Origin: Microbacterium sp. STN6
GTDB lineage: Bacteria > Actinomycetota > Actinomycetes > Actinomycetales > Microbacteriaceae
NCBI RefSeq assembly: GCF_026410545.1
Contig: NZ_JAPMIT010000004.1
Coordinates: 124,001-188,000 of the forward strand
DNA: 64,000 bases
Reading direction: 5' to 3'
This document shows, one piece after another, positions 16,015 through 24,227 of this stretch (position 1 is its first letter; every line of letters starts with the position of its first letter). Below the pieces are notes generated by a model that did not search any database, had not been told where the DNA came from, and saw only the letters and a program-made list of their open reading frames with translations. A program made the translations under genes and the position numbers.

Positions 16015-17544
16015 TCAACCGTGGGCGCGGCGGCTGCCGCGGCCACGCGAGGTACCCGAGTTGCCGCCGACCAGGCTGCCGACCCGCAGACCGCCGGAGC
16101 GATCCTGCTGGCCGCCACGGGTCTGGCCGCTGGCTTGGCCACGAGTCTGGCCGCTGCGGGCCTGGCCACCACGAGCCTGGCCGGCACCGCCGTCGGCGGC
16201 AACCGGGCGGCCAGAGCGGTCGCGGCGCGGTCGCGCCGTGGCTGCGACATCCGTGCCGCCGCGTGCGTCTCGGTTCGCGCGCTTGCGCTGCGCATTCGCA
16301 CCCTGCGACCGGCCGCCCTGCGACTGGCCGCGCTGAGGCTGAGCCTGCTTCGGCTCCGGCTTGACGTAGGGGGCCACGTCGCCGACGAGCGTCGTGACGG
16401 CAGCCGAGGTAGCGCTCACCTGCTGCGGGGCCACCTGGATCGCGGCCTTGCGCAGCAGCGTGCGCACGTCGCCGCGCTGGGCGGGCAGAACGACCGTGAC
16501 GACATCCCCTGAGCTGCCGGCGCGCGCCGTGCGGCCCGAGCGGTGCAGGTACGCCTTGTGCTCGGTGGGCGGGTCAACGTGCACCACGAGCTCGACGTTG
16601 TCGACGTGGACGCCGCGGGCGGCGACATCCGTGGCCACGAGCACCTTGACCGACCCGTCGCCGAACGCCGCAAGGTTGCGGTCGCGCTGCGGCTGGGAGA
16701 GGTTGCCGTGCAGGTCGACCGAGGGGATTCCCGACTCGGTGAGCTGCTTGGCGAGCTTCTTGGCGTGGTGCTTGGTACGCATGAAGAGGATGCGGCGGCC
16801 GGTGCCGCTCGCCAGCGCACGCACGAGCGCGGTCTTGGCCTCGGGGCTCTCGACCTCGAAGACGTGGTGGGTCATGGCGTCGACGTGGCTCGTCTCGTCA
16901 TCGACCGAGTGCAGAACCTCGTTGTGCAGGAACCGCTTGACGAGCTTGTCCACGCCATTGTCGAGGGTGGCCGAGAAGAGCAGGCGCTGCCCGTTCTCCG
17001 GCGTCTTCGAGAGGATGCGCGTAACAACAGGCAGGAAGCCCAGGTCGGCCATGTGGTCGGCCTCGTCGAGCACGGTGATCTCGACGGCGTCGAGCGTGAC
17101 GAAGCCCTGCTGCATGAGGTCTTCGAGGCGACCGGGGCAGGCGACGACGATGTCGACGCCGGCCTTCAGGGCGTCGACCTGACGCTTCTGGTTGACGCCG
17201 CCGAAGATGGTGGTGGTCTTCAGGTTGTAGATGGCGGCGAGCGGCGCGAGCACGGCATCGATCTGCGTGGCGAGCTCGCGCGTCGGGGCGAGCACGAGGC
17301 CGAGCGGGCGGCCGGGGCGGCGCTTGCCGCCGGCGAGCACGCCGCCGAGGCGGGTGGCCATGGGAATGGAGAAGGCGAGCGTCTTGCCGCTGCCGGTCTT
17401 GCCGCGGCCGAGCACGTCGCGCCCGGCGAGCGTGTCTGGCAGCGTGTCTGCCTGGATCGGGAACGGCTCCGTCTTGCCCTCGGCCGTCAGCGCGGCAATC
17501 AGGGGAGCGGGCACGCCGAGTGAGGCGAAGGTGGTTTCTGACAT
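16015..17544 (-). CDS. DEAD-box ATP-dependent RNA helicase with RGG/Gln-rich tail
   Basis: The 509-residue protein has the Q motif (PFPIQ), Walker A GRGKTGSGKT, the Ia motif PTRELA, the DEAD motif in LDEADHMADLGF, SAT in LLFSATLDNG, and motif VI HRSGRTARAG. From about residue 395 the protein becomes a basic, disordered tail rich in Gly, Arg, Gln and Ser (RGGQ/RSGQTRG repeats), as in RhlE/DeaD-type helicases that bind structured RNA. The start at 17544 is the first ATG before the Q motif. It unwinds RNA during ribosome assembly, decay or cold response; which of these applies is not decidable. A structured leader precedes it. Confidence 0.93.
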   Translation of the reverse strand: MSETTFASLGVPAPLIAALTAEGKTEPFPIQADTLPDTLAGRDVLGRGKTGSGKTLAFSIPMATRLGGVLAGGKRRPGRPLGLVLAPTRELATQIDAVLAPLAAIYNLKTTTIFGGVNQKRQVDALKAGVDIVVACPGRLEDLMQQGFVTLDAVEITVLDEADHMADLGFLPVVTRILSKTPENGQRLLFSATLDNGVDKLVKRFLHNEVLHSVDDETSHVDAMTHHVFEVESPEAKTALVRALASGTGRRILFMRTKHHAKKLAKQLTESGIPSVDLHGNLSQPQRDRNLAAFGDGSVKVLVATDVAARGVHVDNVELVVHVDPPTEHKAYLHRSGRTARAGSSGDVVTVVLPAQRGDVRTLLRKAAIQVAPQQVSATSAAVTTLVGDVAPYVKPEPKQAQPQRGQSQGGRSQGANAQRKRANRDARGGTDVAATARPRRDRSGRPVAADGGAGQARGGQARSGQTRGQASGQTRGGQQDRSGGLRVGSLVGGNSGTSRGRGSRRAHG

Positions 17545-17849
17545 GTGTTGTGTGGTGCCTTTCGTGGCATCAGAATCTCTGCGCGCTGGAGCGGGGAATT
17601 GCGTGGCAATTCCGCGACGCCGGCGCCGAGCGAGCTTGCTCGCGAGGTTGGGGACGCAGGCGGACGCAAACGTCCAGTGCAGGGATAAAAGTGGCGAAGG
17701 TGCCAACTGGCACATCCGTTCGCCGTAAGAAAGTTTCTTGTGATTCCGCCGCGGCCGTGGCCGGGAGGAGAAGAGGGTCGATCTACGACGCAGCAGGCAG
17801 CGACCTCGCGCCTGCACACCCAGCCTAGCGCATCGCCCCTGTGAGCCGG
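17545..17849 (-). promoter_or_regulatory. Structured 5' leader of the helicase gene
   Basis: No gene was seen in these 305 bp. They hold four short perfect hairpins: GGAATTGC/GCAATTCC (17595-17613), GCGAGC/GCTCGC (17630-17643), GGACG/CGTCC (17662-17675) and GTGCCA/TGGCAC (17700-17713). Long structured leaders are known for cold-shock helicases that control their own mRNA. Transcription of the region as a leader is assumed; the promoter could not be fixed. Confidence 0.45.
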
Positions 17850-17960
17850 CCCCGCGCGGCGCAAGCCCCCGACACCCCGCGCGGCGTCAGCCCCGACACC
17901 CCGCGCGGCGCAAGCCCGCGATACCCCGCGCGGCGTCAGCCCCGACACCCCGCGCGGCAC
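17850..17960. repeat. Tandem 24/25-bp repeat, about 4.5 copies
   Basis: Units begin at 17850, 17875, 17899, 17924 and 17948 and share CCCCGCGCGGCG. Two alternating types differ in the middle (GCAAGCCC versus GTCAGCCCC). The array ends exactly where the MITE-like element begins. It could be variable in copy number between strains. Confidence 0.85.
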
Positions 17961-18050
17961 GAACGAAAACGACGGTGATGTCGCCGCAAACGGCATCCGC
18001 TCGCCTTCTCAGCGCCCTTTGTGCCGTTATCTCCGTCGTTTTCGTCGTTG
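17959..18050. repeat. MITE-like palindromic element, copy A
   Basis: The ends GAACGAAAACGACGGTGAT (17961-17979) and ATCTCCGTCGTTTTCGTCG (18029-18047) are inverted copies with a few mismatches, separated by about 50 bp. A second copy with better-preserved ends is at 24102-24196. The ends are richer in A/T than the surroundings. No transposase is near. Confidence 0.65.
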
Positions 18051-18070
18051 GCGTGCGATAGACATGTCGC

Positions 18071-18520
18071 ATGGCGATCCGCTACTGGCTCGGCGTGGTT
18101 CAGCGCGATCACGCGCTGCGGGGTGTCGCGCTCGGCATCGCGCAGGTCAACCACGGCACCCGAGCACCCCTCGAGCGGATGCGCCCAAGCGACGGCTTCG
18201 TCTACTATTCCCCGCGGGTCACGTTCCCCGACGGCGAGCCGCTTCGGGCTTTCACGGCCGTCGGTCGCGTGGCCGAAGGCGAGGTCTACCAGGCGACGCA
18301 GGGGCCGGCAATGCGGGGCCCTGCCGGCGACTTCCGCCCCTGGCGCCGACGCGTCGACTACGACGCTGACACGGTCGAGGCGCCGATCCGGCCGCTGCTG
18401 AACGCGCTCGATCTGACGCGCGGCAACACCAACTGGGGCTATCAGCTGCGCCGCGGACTCCTCGAGATCTCGCGCCACGACTTCGACCTCGTGCGTGCGC
18501 AGATGCGGCGCGAGCCTTAA
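18071..18520 (+). CDS. EVE domain protein (UPF0310, PUA-like)
   Basis: The 149-residue protein starts MAIRYWLGVVQRDHALRG and continues with the EVE-fold core, including the GFVYYSPR strand, TAVGRVAEGEVYQ and WGYQLRRGLLEIS. EVE domains are related to PUA and YTH folds and bind modified bases in DNA or RNA; some stand-alone bacterial members are found with restriction systems, but none is adjacent here. Full length for a stand-alone EVE protein. Physiological target unknown. Confidence 0.85.
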   Translation: MAIRYWLGVVQRDHALRGVALGIAQVNHGTRAPLERMRPSDGFVYYSPRVTFPDGEPLRAFTAVGRVAEGEVYQATQGPAMRGPAGDFRPWRRRVDYDADTVEAPIRPLLNALDLTRGNTNWGYQLRRGLLEISRHDFDLVRAQMRREP

Positions 18521-18609
18521 CTCGAAGGCGCCATCACGGGCCGAAACGGCGCGCAGGTGGCGCCGTCACGCGCCGAAACCTGCGCGCAGGGCGTCGATAC
18601 GATTGCAGC

Positions 18610-19392
18610 GTGAAAGAACTCCTCGCCCCCGACACCCCCACGCAGACGAAGTACGAGGTGCGGTTCGACTGGGGCCGCGAAGGGCTCGCGAGCATTTCGC
18701 CCGGAGCGGGCGTGATCGTCGTTATCGACACCATCTCGTTCACCACCACAGTCGGCCTCGCGGTCGAGCACGGGCTGCAGGTCGTTCCGTTCGCCAGCAC
18801 CGATAGAGCCACCGCAGCGGATGCCGCAGGCCGCATCGATGCGGTCCTCGCCGGCCCTCGCGGTGGTGACGGCCTCACCCTCTCGCCATCTAGCATCACG
18901 CCGGAGAACGTGGCAGCGATCGCGCCCGTGACCCGCCTTGTCGTGTCGTCGGTGAACGGCTCGCGCCTGAGCGCGGCCGCGGCCGATTTGGGCGTGCCCG
19001 TGCTGGCAGCCTCGCTGCGCAACCGCACGGCTGTGGCCGAGTGGATTCTCGCGCAGCAGGTGCAGACGGGCGACCGCCTGCGAGTGGCGATCGTGGCCGC
19101 GGGCGAGGAGCGCAGCGACGGGACGACGCGGTTCGCGGTCGAGGATCTTCTTGCCGCCGGAGCCATCATCGATGCGCTCGCCGCCGTCGGTATCGACTAT
19201 TCCTCGCCCGAGGCGGCGGCAGCCTGCGCGGCGTTCGTCGGTCTCAGGCGCGCGACCGGGCACCTGCTGACCGCATCCGTGACAGGGCAGCAACTGATCG
19301 ATGCCGGTGCGCGCGCCGATGTGGAGCTCGCGGGGGCGATCGATGCGTCGAGCGTGGTGCCGGTGCTGGGGGAATCCGGGTTTGTCGCGTAG
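18610..19392 (+). CDS. ComB-family 2-phosphosulfolactate phosphatase-like protein
   Basis: The 260-residue protein shows the ComB motifs: VVIDTISFTTTVGLAVEHG near residue 38, SSVNGSRLSAAAADLG near 113, and AAGEERSDGTTRFAVEDLLAAGA near 163. ComB removes phosphate from 2-phosphosulfolactate in coenzyme M synthesis in methanogens. Actinobacteria do not make coenzyme M for methanogenesis, so the real substrate in this host is uncertain. The start is GTG 18610. A DUF427 gene follows after 26 bp, probably in the same transcript. Confidence 0.8.
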   Translation: MKELLAPDTPTQTKYEVRFDWGREGLASISPGAGVIVVIDTISFTTTVGLAVEHGLQVVPFASTDRATAADAAGRIDAVLAGPRGGDGLTLSPSSITPENVAAIAPVTRLVVSSVNGSRLSAAAADLGVPVLAASLRNRTAVAEWILAQQVQTGDRLRVAIVAAGEERSDGTTRFAVEDLLAAGAIIDALAAVGIDYSSPEAAAACAAFVGLRRATGHLLTASVTGQQLIDAGARADVELAGAIDASSVVPVLGESGFVA

Positions 19393-19418
19393 CGTTTGAT
19401 ACGGCAGGAGGAATTCTC

Positions 19419-19721
19419 ATGAAAGCCGTGATCAATGACGTCATCATCGCTGAAGCGCCGACCGAAGACCTGATTCGTATCGAGGGCAACTGGTATTTTC
19501 CGCCCGAGAGTGTGAACAGCGAGTTGCTCGCCCCGAGCGATACCCCGTACACGTGCCCGTGGAAGGGCGAGTGCCAGTACTTCAGCGTGAAGCAGGGCGA
19601 CATGCTGCTCGAAGATCGCGCGTGGAGCTACCCGAATCCGTACGCGAGCGCGTTCGACCGGGTGGGCCGCGATTTCTCGGGCTTCGTGGCGTTCGCGCCC
19701 GACGTGCAGGTGGGCGAGTAG
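19419..19721 (+). CDS. DUF427 domain protein
   Basis: A 100-residue protein beginning MKAVINDVIIAEAPTEDLI, with the DUF427 core NWYFPPESVN, the TPYTCPWKGECQYFSV stretch and a C-terminal FSGFVAFAPDVQV. The ATG at 19419 follows a strong GGAGG. The family is a small beta-rich fold of unknown function, widespread in actinobacteria. The gap of 26 bp to the ComB-like gene suggests cotranscription. Confidence 0.87.
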   Translation: MKAVINDVIIAEAPTEDLIRIEGNWYFPPESVNSELLAPSDTPYTCPWKGECQYFSVKQGDMLLEDRAWSYPNPYASAFDRVGRDFSGFVAFAPDVQVGE

Positions 19722-19751
19722 GCGCTGAGCCGACCGGCAGGCGGCTAGCGG

Positions 19752-20246
19752 TCAGCCGACTGCGGCCGCGGCGCGCTGACGCGTTGCCGGGCTGATCTCC
19801 CGTCGCTCCCACGCAATGAGGTTCGCCGCGTCGAAGCGGCGCGAGCAGGCCCCGCACGCGAGCGTGCGGGCGGGTTTTCGATAACGGAAGTGCTGATGCC
19901 CCCGCGGGCATGTGCCGACCCACGGCGCGAGCTCATCGGCGATCGCGCCCTGGTGCAGTCGCTTGCCCTCGTAGCCGAGGTCGGTCGCGACGGACCGCCA
20001 GCGCGGACCATGCCCGGCCCGAGAACCGGCCAGGGCGTGAGCGACCTCGTGCAGCAGGATCTGGTGAATCTCGTCGTCTTCGTAACGCGCGGCAAGGTAG
20101 CGCGAGACCGTGATGCGCTTCTGCGTGTAATTGCAGAGCCCTGCCCGGGTCTTGGCATTGTCGAAGCCGAACGACCAGACCGCGGGATCGAGATGCAGCG
20201 CGATGAGTGCCTCGGCCCACCGCCGCACGCGTGTCAGATCCGCCAT
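19752..20246 (-). CDS. SprT-like zinc metalloprotease-fold protein
   Basis: The 164-residue protein has the zinc-protease motif HEVAHALAG near residue 65 and a C-terminal zinc ribbon: CPRGH and CGAC pairs around residues 110-135. Both are the layout of SprT/Spartan-like proteins. Eukaryotic relatives cleave DNA-protein crosslinks; bacterial roles are little known. It is convergent with the DUF427 gene. Confidence 0.85.
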   Translation of the reverse strand: MADLTRVRRWAEALIALHLDPAVWSFGFDNAKTRAGLCNYTQKRITVSRYLAARYEDDEIHQILLHEVAHALAGSRAGHGPRWRSVATDLGYEGKRLHQGAIADELAPWVGTCPRGHQHFRYRKPARTLACGACSRRFDAANLIAWERREISPATRQRAAAAVG

Positions 20247-20344
20247 GATCCGAGAATATCCCGCACGACCGACGGGGCGGCCGAGGCTGGGCGGGGTGGG
20301 GGAGCGCGCGTGGCGGCGCGAGCTGTGGAGGGGGAGCGGGCGTG

Positions 20345-20442
20345 CCGGGTTTCGAGACGCGGCCGAGGGCCGCTCCGGGCCCGCGTCGGGACGGCCGCTC
20401 AGGTGGGTTTCGAGACGCGGCCGAGGGCCGCTCCTCAACCCG
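20345..20442. repeat. REP-like palindromes, two or three copies (one degenerate)
   Basis: 20404-20442 is a full copy, GGGTTTCGAGACGCGG to CTCCTCAACCCG; 20345-20380 is a copy with a diverged right arm, and 20443-20470 a fragment. They lie between the SprT-like and TPR genes, downstream of the TPR stop. Confidence 0.8.
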
Positions 20443-20474
20443 CTTGGAGACGGCCGCTCCGGGCCCGCTTGAGG

Positions 20475-21008
20475 TTAGGCGCGCGAGGTGCGGCGGCGCT
20501 CGTCGAGGAACGACTCCACAACGGCAACCGCGATAAGGGAGGACTCGAGTTCGTCTTCTGCGACCTCAAGCCGTCTGCGCAGATCGGCAGCGGCGCGAAA
20601 GTCGCGCAGCGCCGCATCCCATTCGCCCTGGTCGAAAAGCACGCGACCGCGATGCTGCAGCGCGTACGCCTCGGTGCGCTGCCATTCGTGCGCGTGCGCC
20701 TCGTCGGCGACCGCGGCGAGTTCGGTGAGCGCGTCATCGAGGTGCCCCGAGTATTGCAGCACCTGGGCGCGGCGTGCGCGAGCCAGGGCGACCTCCTCGC
20801 GGTCGCCCGTGAAGCGCGCCTGGCGCAGGGCCTGATTCGCCACGTCGAGCGCCTCGTCGAGACGCTCCACCATGCGTAGCAGGCCGACCTTTTCGTTGAG
20901 CGCCGACAGACTGCGCATCTCGCCGAGTTCGTCGAGCCGCTTGCCCGCGGCGAGCAGGTCGACCCGCTCGCGCAATGTGACGGGGTCGTAACCGAGGATG
21001 ATGCTCAC
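20475..21008 (-). CDS. Tetratricopeptide-repeat protein of unknown function
   Basis: The 177-residue, all-helical, charged protein has at least three TPR-like helix pairs, for example ALDVANQALRQARFTGD, ARRAQVLQYSGHLDDALTEL and GRVLFDQGEWDAALRDFRAA. No signal peptide or membrane segment. TPR modules mediate protein contacts; no partner is suggested by neighbours. The start ATG is at 21008. Confidence 0.75.
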   Translation of the reverse strand: MSIILGYDPVTLRERVDLLAAGKRLDELGEMRSLSALNEKVGLLRMVERLDEALDVANQALRQARFTGDREEVALARARRAQVLQYSGHLDDALTELAAVADEAHAHEWQRTEAYALQHRGRVLFDQGEWDAALRDFRAAADLRRRLEVAEDELESSLIAVAVVESFLDERRRTSRA

Positions 21009-21114
21009 CGAGGTACTCCAGAGAAGTGACGTAGCCGCGGCCGATGCGCCGCGCTGCGGGACTCCTTCACCCTAACTCGGGGAACAGTCGGGACAGTGGG
21101 GGCGCACCGCGCGA

Positions 21115-21225
21115 GGGTCTCGATACGCGCTGTGCTCTACTCGACCAGCCGAGGGTCTCGATACGCGCTGCGCGCTGCGCGCTACTCGACCAGCGGGGAT
21201 ACGCGCTGCGCGCTACTCATCCAGC
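21115..21225. repeat. REP-like palindromes of the GGTCTCGATACGC type, three copies
   Basis: Copies at 21115-21149 and 21153-21194 read GGGTCTCGATACGCGC to CTACTCGACCAGC; a third, 21198-21225, is truncated. The middle copy has an expanded loop of repeated CTGCGCG. They lie between the TPR gene and the sugar dehydrogenase gene. Confidence 0.85.
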
Positions 21226-21238
21226 GGGGCAGCGCCCC

Positions 21239-22444
21239 TCAGCCCTCGACGAGCGTGTGCACGCGCAGCGACACGATGCGGTCGTCGCCGGCGCGGGGCT
21301 GCCCCCGCCCGTCCGTGTTGTTCGTCAGCAGCCACAGCGTGCCGCCGTCGCGGGTACTGCTGTCGACCAGCACGTCGCGCAGCCGCCCCGGCGCGCCGAC
21401 GAGATAGGGCACGGCGTCGACCGCCGCAGAAGACGCGCCCGCGGCATCCGGGTAGATGACCCACAGCCGAGCACCGCCGAGGCCCGCCATAAAGATTGTG
21501 TCGTGCGTGATGGCGATGCCGCTCGGGCTCGCGTCGCTCGTCGCCCACTCGTGCACCGGGTCGATGAAGCGCTTGTCGTGCGCGATGCCCTCCACGACAG
21601 GCCAGCCGTAGTCGCCGCCCGGGCGGATGAGGTTGAGCTCGTCCCACGTGTTCTGCCCGAACTCGCTCGCCCACAGCCGCCCCTGCGAATCCCACGCGAT
21701 GCCCTGCGGGTTGCGGTGCCCATATGAATAGACGGGCGAGCCCGGGAACGGATTGTCGGCAGGGATGTCACCGGTCGCCGTGACCCGCAGAATCTTGCCG
21801 CCGAGCGAGCCGAGGTTCTGGGCGTTGTCGTGGCCGGTCGCGTCTCCCGTGGTGACGTAGAGCAGGCCGTCCGGCCCGAACGCGATGCGGCCGCCGTCGT
21901 GGAACGCCGCCTTCGGAATCCCGTCAACGATCACCTCGGGGCGCCCGAGCGTGTAGCTGCCGGGCACACCGTGCAGCCGCATGCGCACCACCCGATTGTC
22001 GCGCGCGGTCGTGAGGTACGCGTAAATGTAGTCGGGGTCACCACCCGGCGCGGGCTTCGGCGCCGCCAGGCCGAGCAGCCCGCCCTCGCCTTCGTGCACG
22101 ACCCCGGGCACGCGGCCCACCGAATGCGTGCCTTGGCCGCCGGGCAGCACCTCAATGATCGTGCCGGAATCCCGCTCGCTCACAATCGTCGACCCGCTCG
22201 GCAGTCGCAGCATCGACCACGGCGCCTCGAGCCCGGTCTGCACGTCGGCTGTGTCACCCACGGGCTGCACAGGTGGCAGAAGCGGCTTCGCGGATGCGCT
22301 CGGCTCCGCGCTCGCCGGCGGCGACAGAGCGGCGTGCGTTGGGCTGGGGGCTGGCTCGGGCGGGGTGCACCCGGCGAGCGAGGCGCACAACGCGACGGCC
22401 GCCGCCGTGGCGGCAGCCGCGGCGGTGTGCCGCATCCGGCTCAT
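21239..22444 (-). CDS. PQQ-dependent sugar dehydrogenase-like lipoprotein (GSDH family)
   Basis: The 401-residue protein has a signal peptide ending in the lipobox LAGC (Cys near residue 27), then a Pro/Ser/Ala linker to about residue 60. The remainder is a beta-propeller of the glucose/sorbosone dehydrogenase family: GLEAPWSMLRLPSG, GEGGLLGLA, AFHDGGRIAFGPDGLLYVTTGD, YSYGHRNPQGIAWD and EFGQNTWDELNLI. Soluble family members oxidise aldoses with PQQ and calcium. Whether this strain makes PQQ is unknown. It is exported and anchored to the membrane. Confidence 0.9.
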   Translation of the reverse strand: MSRMRHTAAAAATAAAVALCASLAGCTPPEPAPSPTHAALSPPASAEPSASAKPLLPPVQPVGDTADVQTGLEAPWSMLRLPSGSTIVSERDSGTIIEVLPGGQGTHSVGRVPGVVHEGEGGLLGLAAPKPAPGGDPDYIYAYLTTARDNRVVRMRLHGVPGSYTLGRPEVIVDGIPKAAFHDGGRIAFGPDGLLYVTTGDATGHDNAQNLGSLGGKILRVTATGDIPADNPFPGSPVYSYGHRNPQGIAWDSQGRLWASEFGQNTWDELNLIRPGGDYGWPVVEGIAHDKRFIDPVHEWATSDASPSGIAITHDTIFMAGLGGARLWVIYPDAAGASSAAVDAVPYLVGAPGRLRDVLVDSSTRDGGTLWLLTNNTDGRGQPRAGDDRIVSLRVHTLVEG

Positions 22445-22502
22445 GCAGGCAAGTCTGCCACGCGCCTACGACCCGCGCCTCACCTGCCCAGCCTCGCAGC
22501 GT

Positions 22503-23375
22503 CTACGACCCGCGCCTCACCTGGAAGATGCTGCGCGAGGGTGGTGGTGACGGGATCGCGGTGGCGTCGGTGGCGATCGCCGCGCCCGCCGTGAACGCGT
22601 CGAGTTCGGCACCCGCCACAGCTTTCGAGGGGTGCGGGCCACCGGCGAGCAGCCGCGGCAGCCAGTCCAGCGGCAGCCGCGCGTTCGATCCCACGAGCAC
22701 GAAGTTGCCGTAACGGCGGCCCTTCAGCACCTGGGTCTCGGCAAGCACGGCGACGTTCTCGAGCGCGGCGCCCAGCGTGGCAGCCTGGCCGCGAGCGAAG
22801 GCGAGGGGCGGGCCATCCGCGACGTTGACCAGCACGATGCCGTCGGGGGCGAGCAGCGCGGCGGCCTCGCGGTAGAACTCGACGCTCGTGACATGCGCGG
22901 GGGTGCGCGCGCCGCTGAAGACGTCGATGACGACGAGGTCGACCGAGCCGCGCAGGCCCGCCGGCAGCTTGCCGAGCACCTCGCGCGCGTCGCCGTGGCG
23001 GATGCGGATCTGCGCCGACCGCGGCAACGGCAACTCGCGGCGCACCAGGTCGACGAGTTCGCTCTCGAGCTCGATGACCTGCTGGCGCGAATCGGGCCGG
23101 GTGGCGGCGATGTAGCGGGGCAGGGTCAGCGCGCCGGCGCCCAGATGCACCGCCGTGATGGGCTGGCCCGGCATGCGCAGCAGGTCGATCACGTGCCCCA
23201 TGCGCTGGATGTACTCGAAGAACAGCTCGCTCGGGTCGTCGAGGTTCACGTGGGACTGCGGCGTGCCGTCGACCACCAGCTGGAACGCGCCCGGCACGAA
23301 ACGGTCGGGCTCGATCACCGCGCGGTACCCGCTGTGCTTCAGAATCGCGGATGCCGTCTCGTCGCTCTCGCTCAC
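22503..23375 (-). CDS. Spermidine synthase-like methyltransferase-fold protein
   Basis: About 290 residues with the AdoMet-dependent Rossmann core: VHLGAGALTLPRYIAATRP (motif I), then QVIELESELVDLVRRELPL, IRHGDAREVLGKLP and LVVIDVFSG. This matches the spermidine-synthase superfamily, but there is no N-terminal membrane part and polyamine specificity is not assured. GTG 23375 is chosen because the domain begins there; the frame is open further upstream to 23477. The last seven codons and the stop are part of a 21-bp sequence duplicated at 22466-22486. It is 58 bp upstream of the sugar dehydrogenase gene on the same strand. Confidence 0.8.
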   Translation of the reverse strand: MSESDETASAILKHSGYRAVIEPDRFVPGAFQLVVDGTPQSHVNLDDPSELFFEYIQRMGHVIDLLRMPGQPITAVHLGAGALTLPRYIAATRPDSRQQVIELESELVDLVRRELPLPRSAQIRIRHGDAREVLGKLPAGLRGSVDLVVIDVFSGARTPAHVTSVEFYREAAALLAPDGIVLVNVADGPPLAFARGQAATLGAALENVAVLAETQVLKGRRYGNFVLVGSNARLPLDWLPRLLAGGPHPSKAVAGAELDAFTAGAAIATDATAIPSPPPSRSIFQVRRGS

Positions 23376-23543
23376 CCCTCGATCATCCCGCACATCTCCA
23401 CCCGCGTCTCCACCCCAGGGCGGTGCCGCCGGATGGCCGCAGCCGCGACGCTGGAAGCGACCCTGAGAGCCCGTCACGACCGGCCGTCACGAAAGACCGC
23501 GACGACAGGCCGTCACGACAGGCCGCGACGAAAGAAGGAAGAA

Positions 23544-24053
23544 ATGACCATCGCACAGCTCGCAGACGTCGCCCTCGGCATCCTCGCCCTCGCCTGGATC
23601 ATCTACCGCCAGATGACCTGGCGCGCGATTTCGATGGGCCGCATGTGGAAGATGCCGCTCATCCTCGGCGCGATCGGCGTGTTCCAGCTGTCGCAGATGA
23701 AGGATCTGCACCGGCTCTCCACCCTCGACATCGGCGCGCTCGTCGTTGAGCTTCTCGTCTCGCTCGGCGTCGGGGCGCTGATGGGCGCGGTGGCCGTCAT
23801 CCGCCCCTCTTCACGAGCGGATGGGCAGGAGCCCGACCAGCCCGCCTTCCAGAGCCGCACCGGCTGGGTCGGCCTCGCCCTGTGGATCGTCATGATCGCC
23901 GTGCGGGTGGGCATCGACGTGGCGGCGTCGAGCATGGGCTCGGTGCTGGCGACGGCGACGGGCGTGATCCTCGTGATGATCGCGGCGAACCGCCTGGCGC
24001 GCGCGTTCGTTCTCGTCACGCGGGTGCAGAGCCTCGCGCCGACCACGGCCTGA
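23544..24053 (+). CDS. Small membrane protein of unknown function
   Basis: The 169-residue protein has about five hydrophobic segments, e.g. ADVALGILALAWIIYRQMTW at the N-terminus, MPLILGAIGVFQL and a C-terminal pair around VGLALWIVMIAVRVGID. ATG 23544 follows AAGAAGGAAG. It precedes a sensor kinase but is separated from it by 174 bp containing a MITE-like element. Upstream (23465-23535) is a degenerate CCGTCACGA-type direct repeat. No function recognised. Confidence 0.7.
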   Translation: MTIAQLADVALGILALAWIIYRQMTWRAISMGRMWKMPLILGAIGVFQLSQMKDLHRLSTLDIGALVVELLVSLGVGALMGAVAVIRPSSRADGQEPDQPAFQSRTGWVGLALWIVMIAVRVGIDVAASSMGSVLATATGVILVMIAANRLARAFVLVTRVQSLAPTTA

Positions 24054-24101
24054 GTGCCCGCCCGAACATCCGGGAGCGCACCCCACCCGGCGGGAGCGCC
24101 G

Positions 24102-24196
24102 CCCCGAACAAAAACGACGGTGATTCCGACTGTGTCGCACGTTTTCGACGCTCAGCAGCCCGCTTCGAGCAAAATCACCGTCGTTTTCGTTCGGGG
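24102..24196. repeat. MITE-like palindromic element, copy B
   Basis: CCCCGAACAAAAACGACGGT (from 24102) and the inverted end finishing at 24196 match over 24 bp with one mismatch, with a 45-bp centre. The centre itself has partial pairing (CGCACG, CGAGC). Copy A is at 17959-18050. The element lies between the membrane-protein stop and the kinase start, so it could also serve as a terminator. Confidence 0.75.
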
Positions 24197-24227
24197 CCGG
24201 CGGGGCAGATCGCAGCATGATGGGTGA

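Noticed and set aside
17850-17960. CRISPR array
   Set aside because: Tandem units abut with no unique spacers.
18534-18609. Pair of GCGCC-TCAC-GGCCGAAAC words between EVE and ComB-like genes considered as a regulatory element
   Set aside because: Short GC-rich direct repeat with no partner copies elsewhere; too weak to list as a feature.
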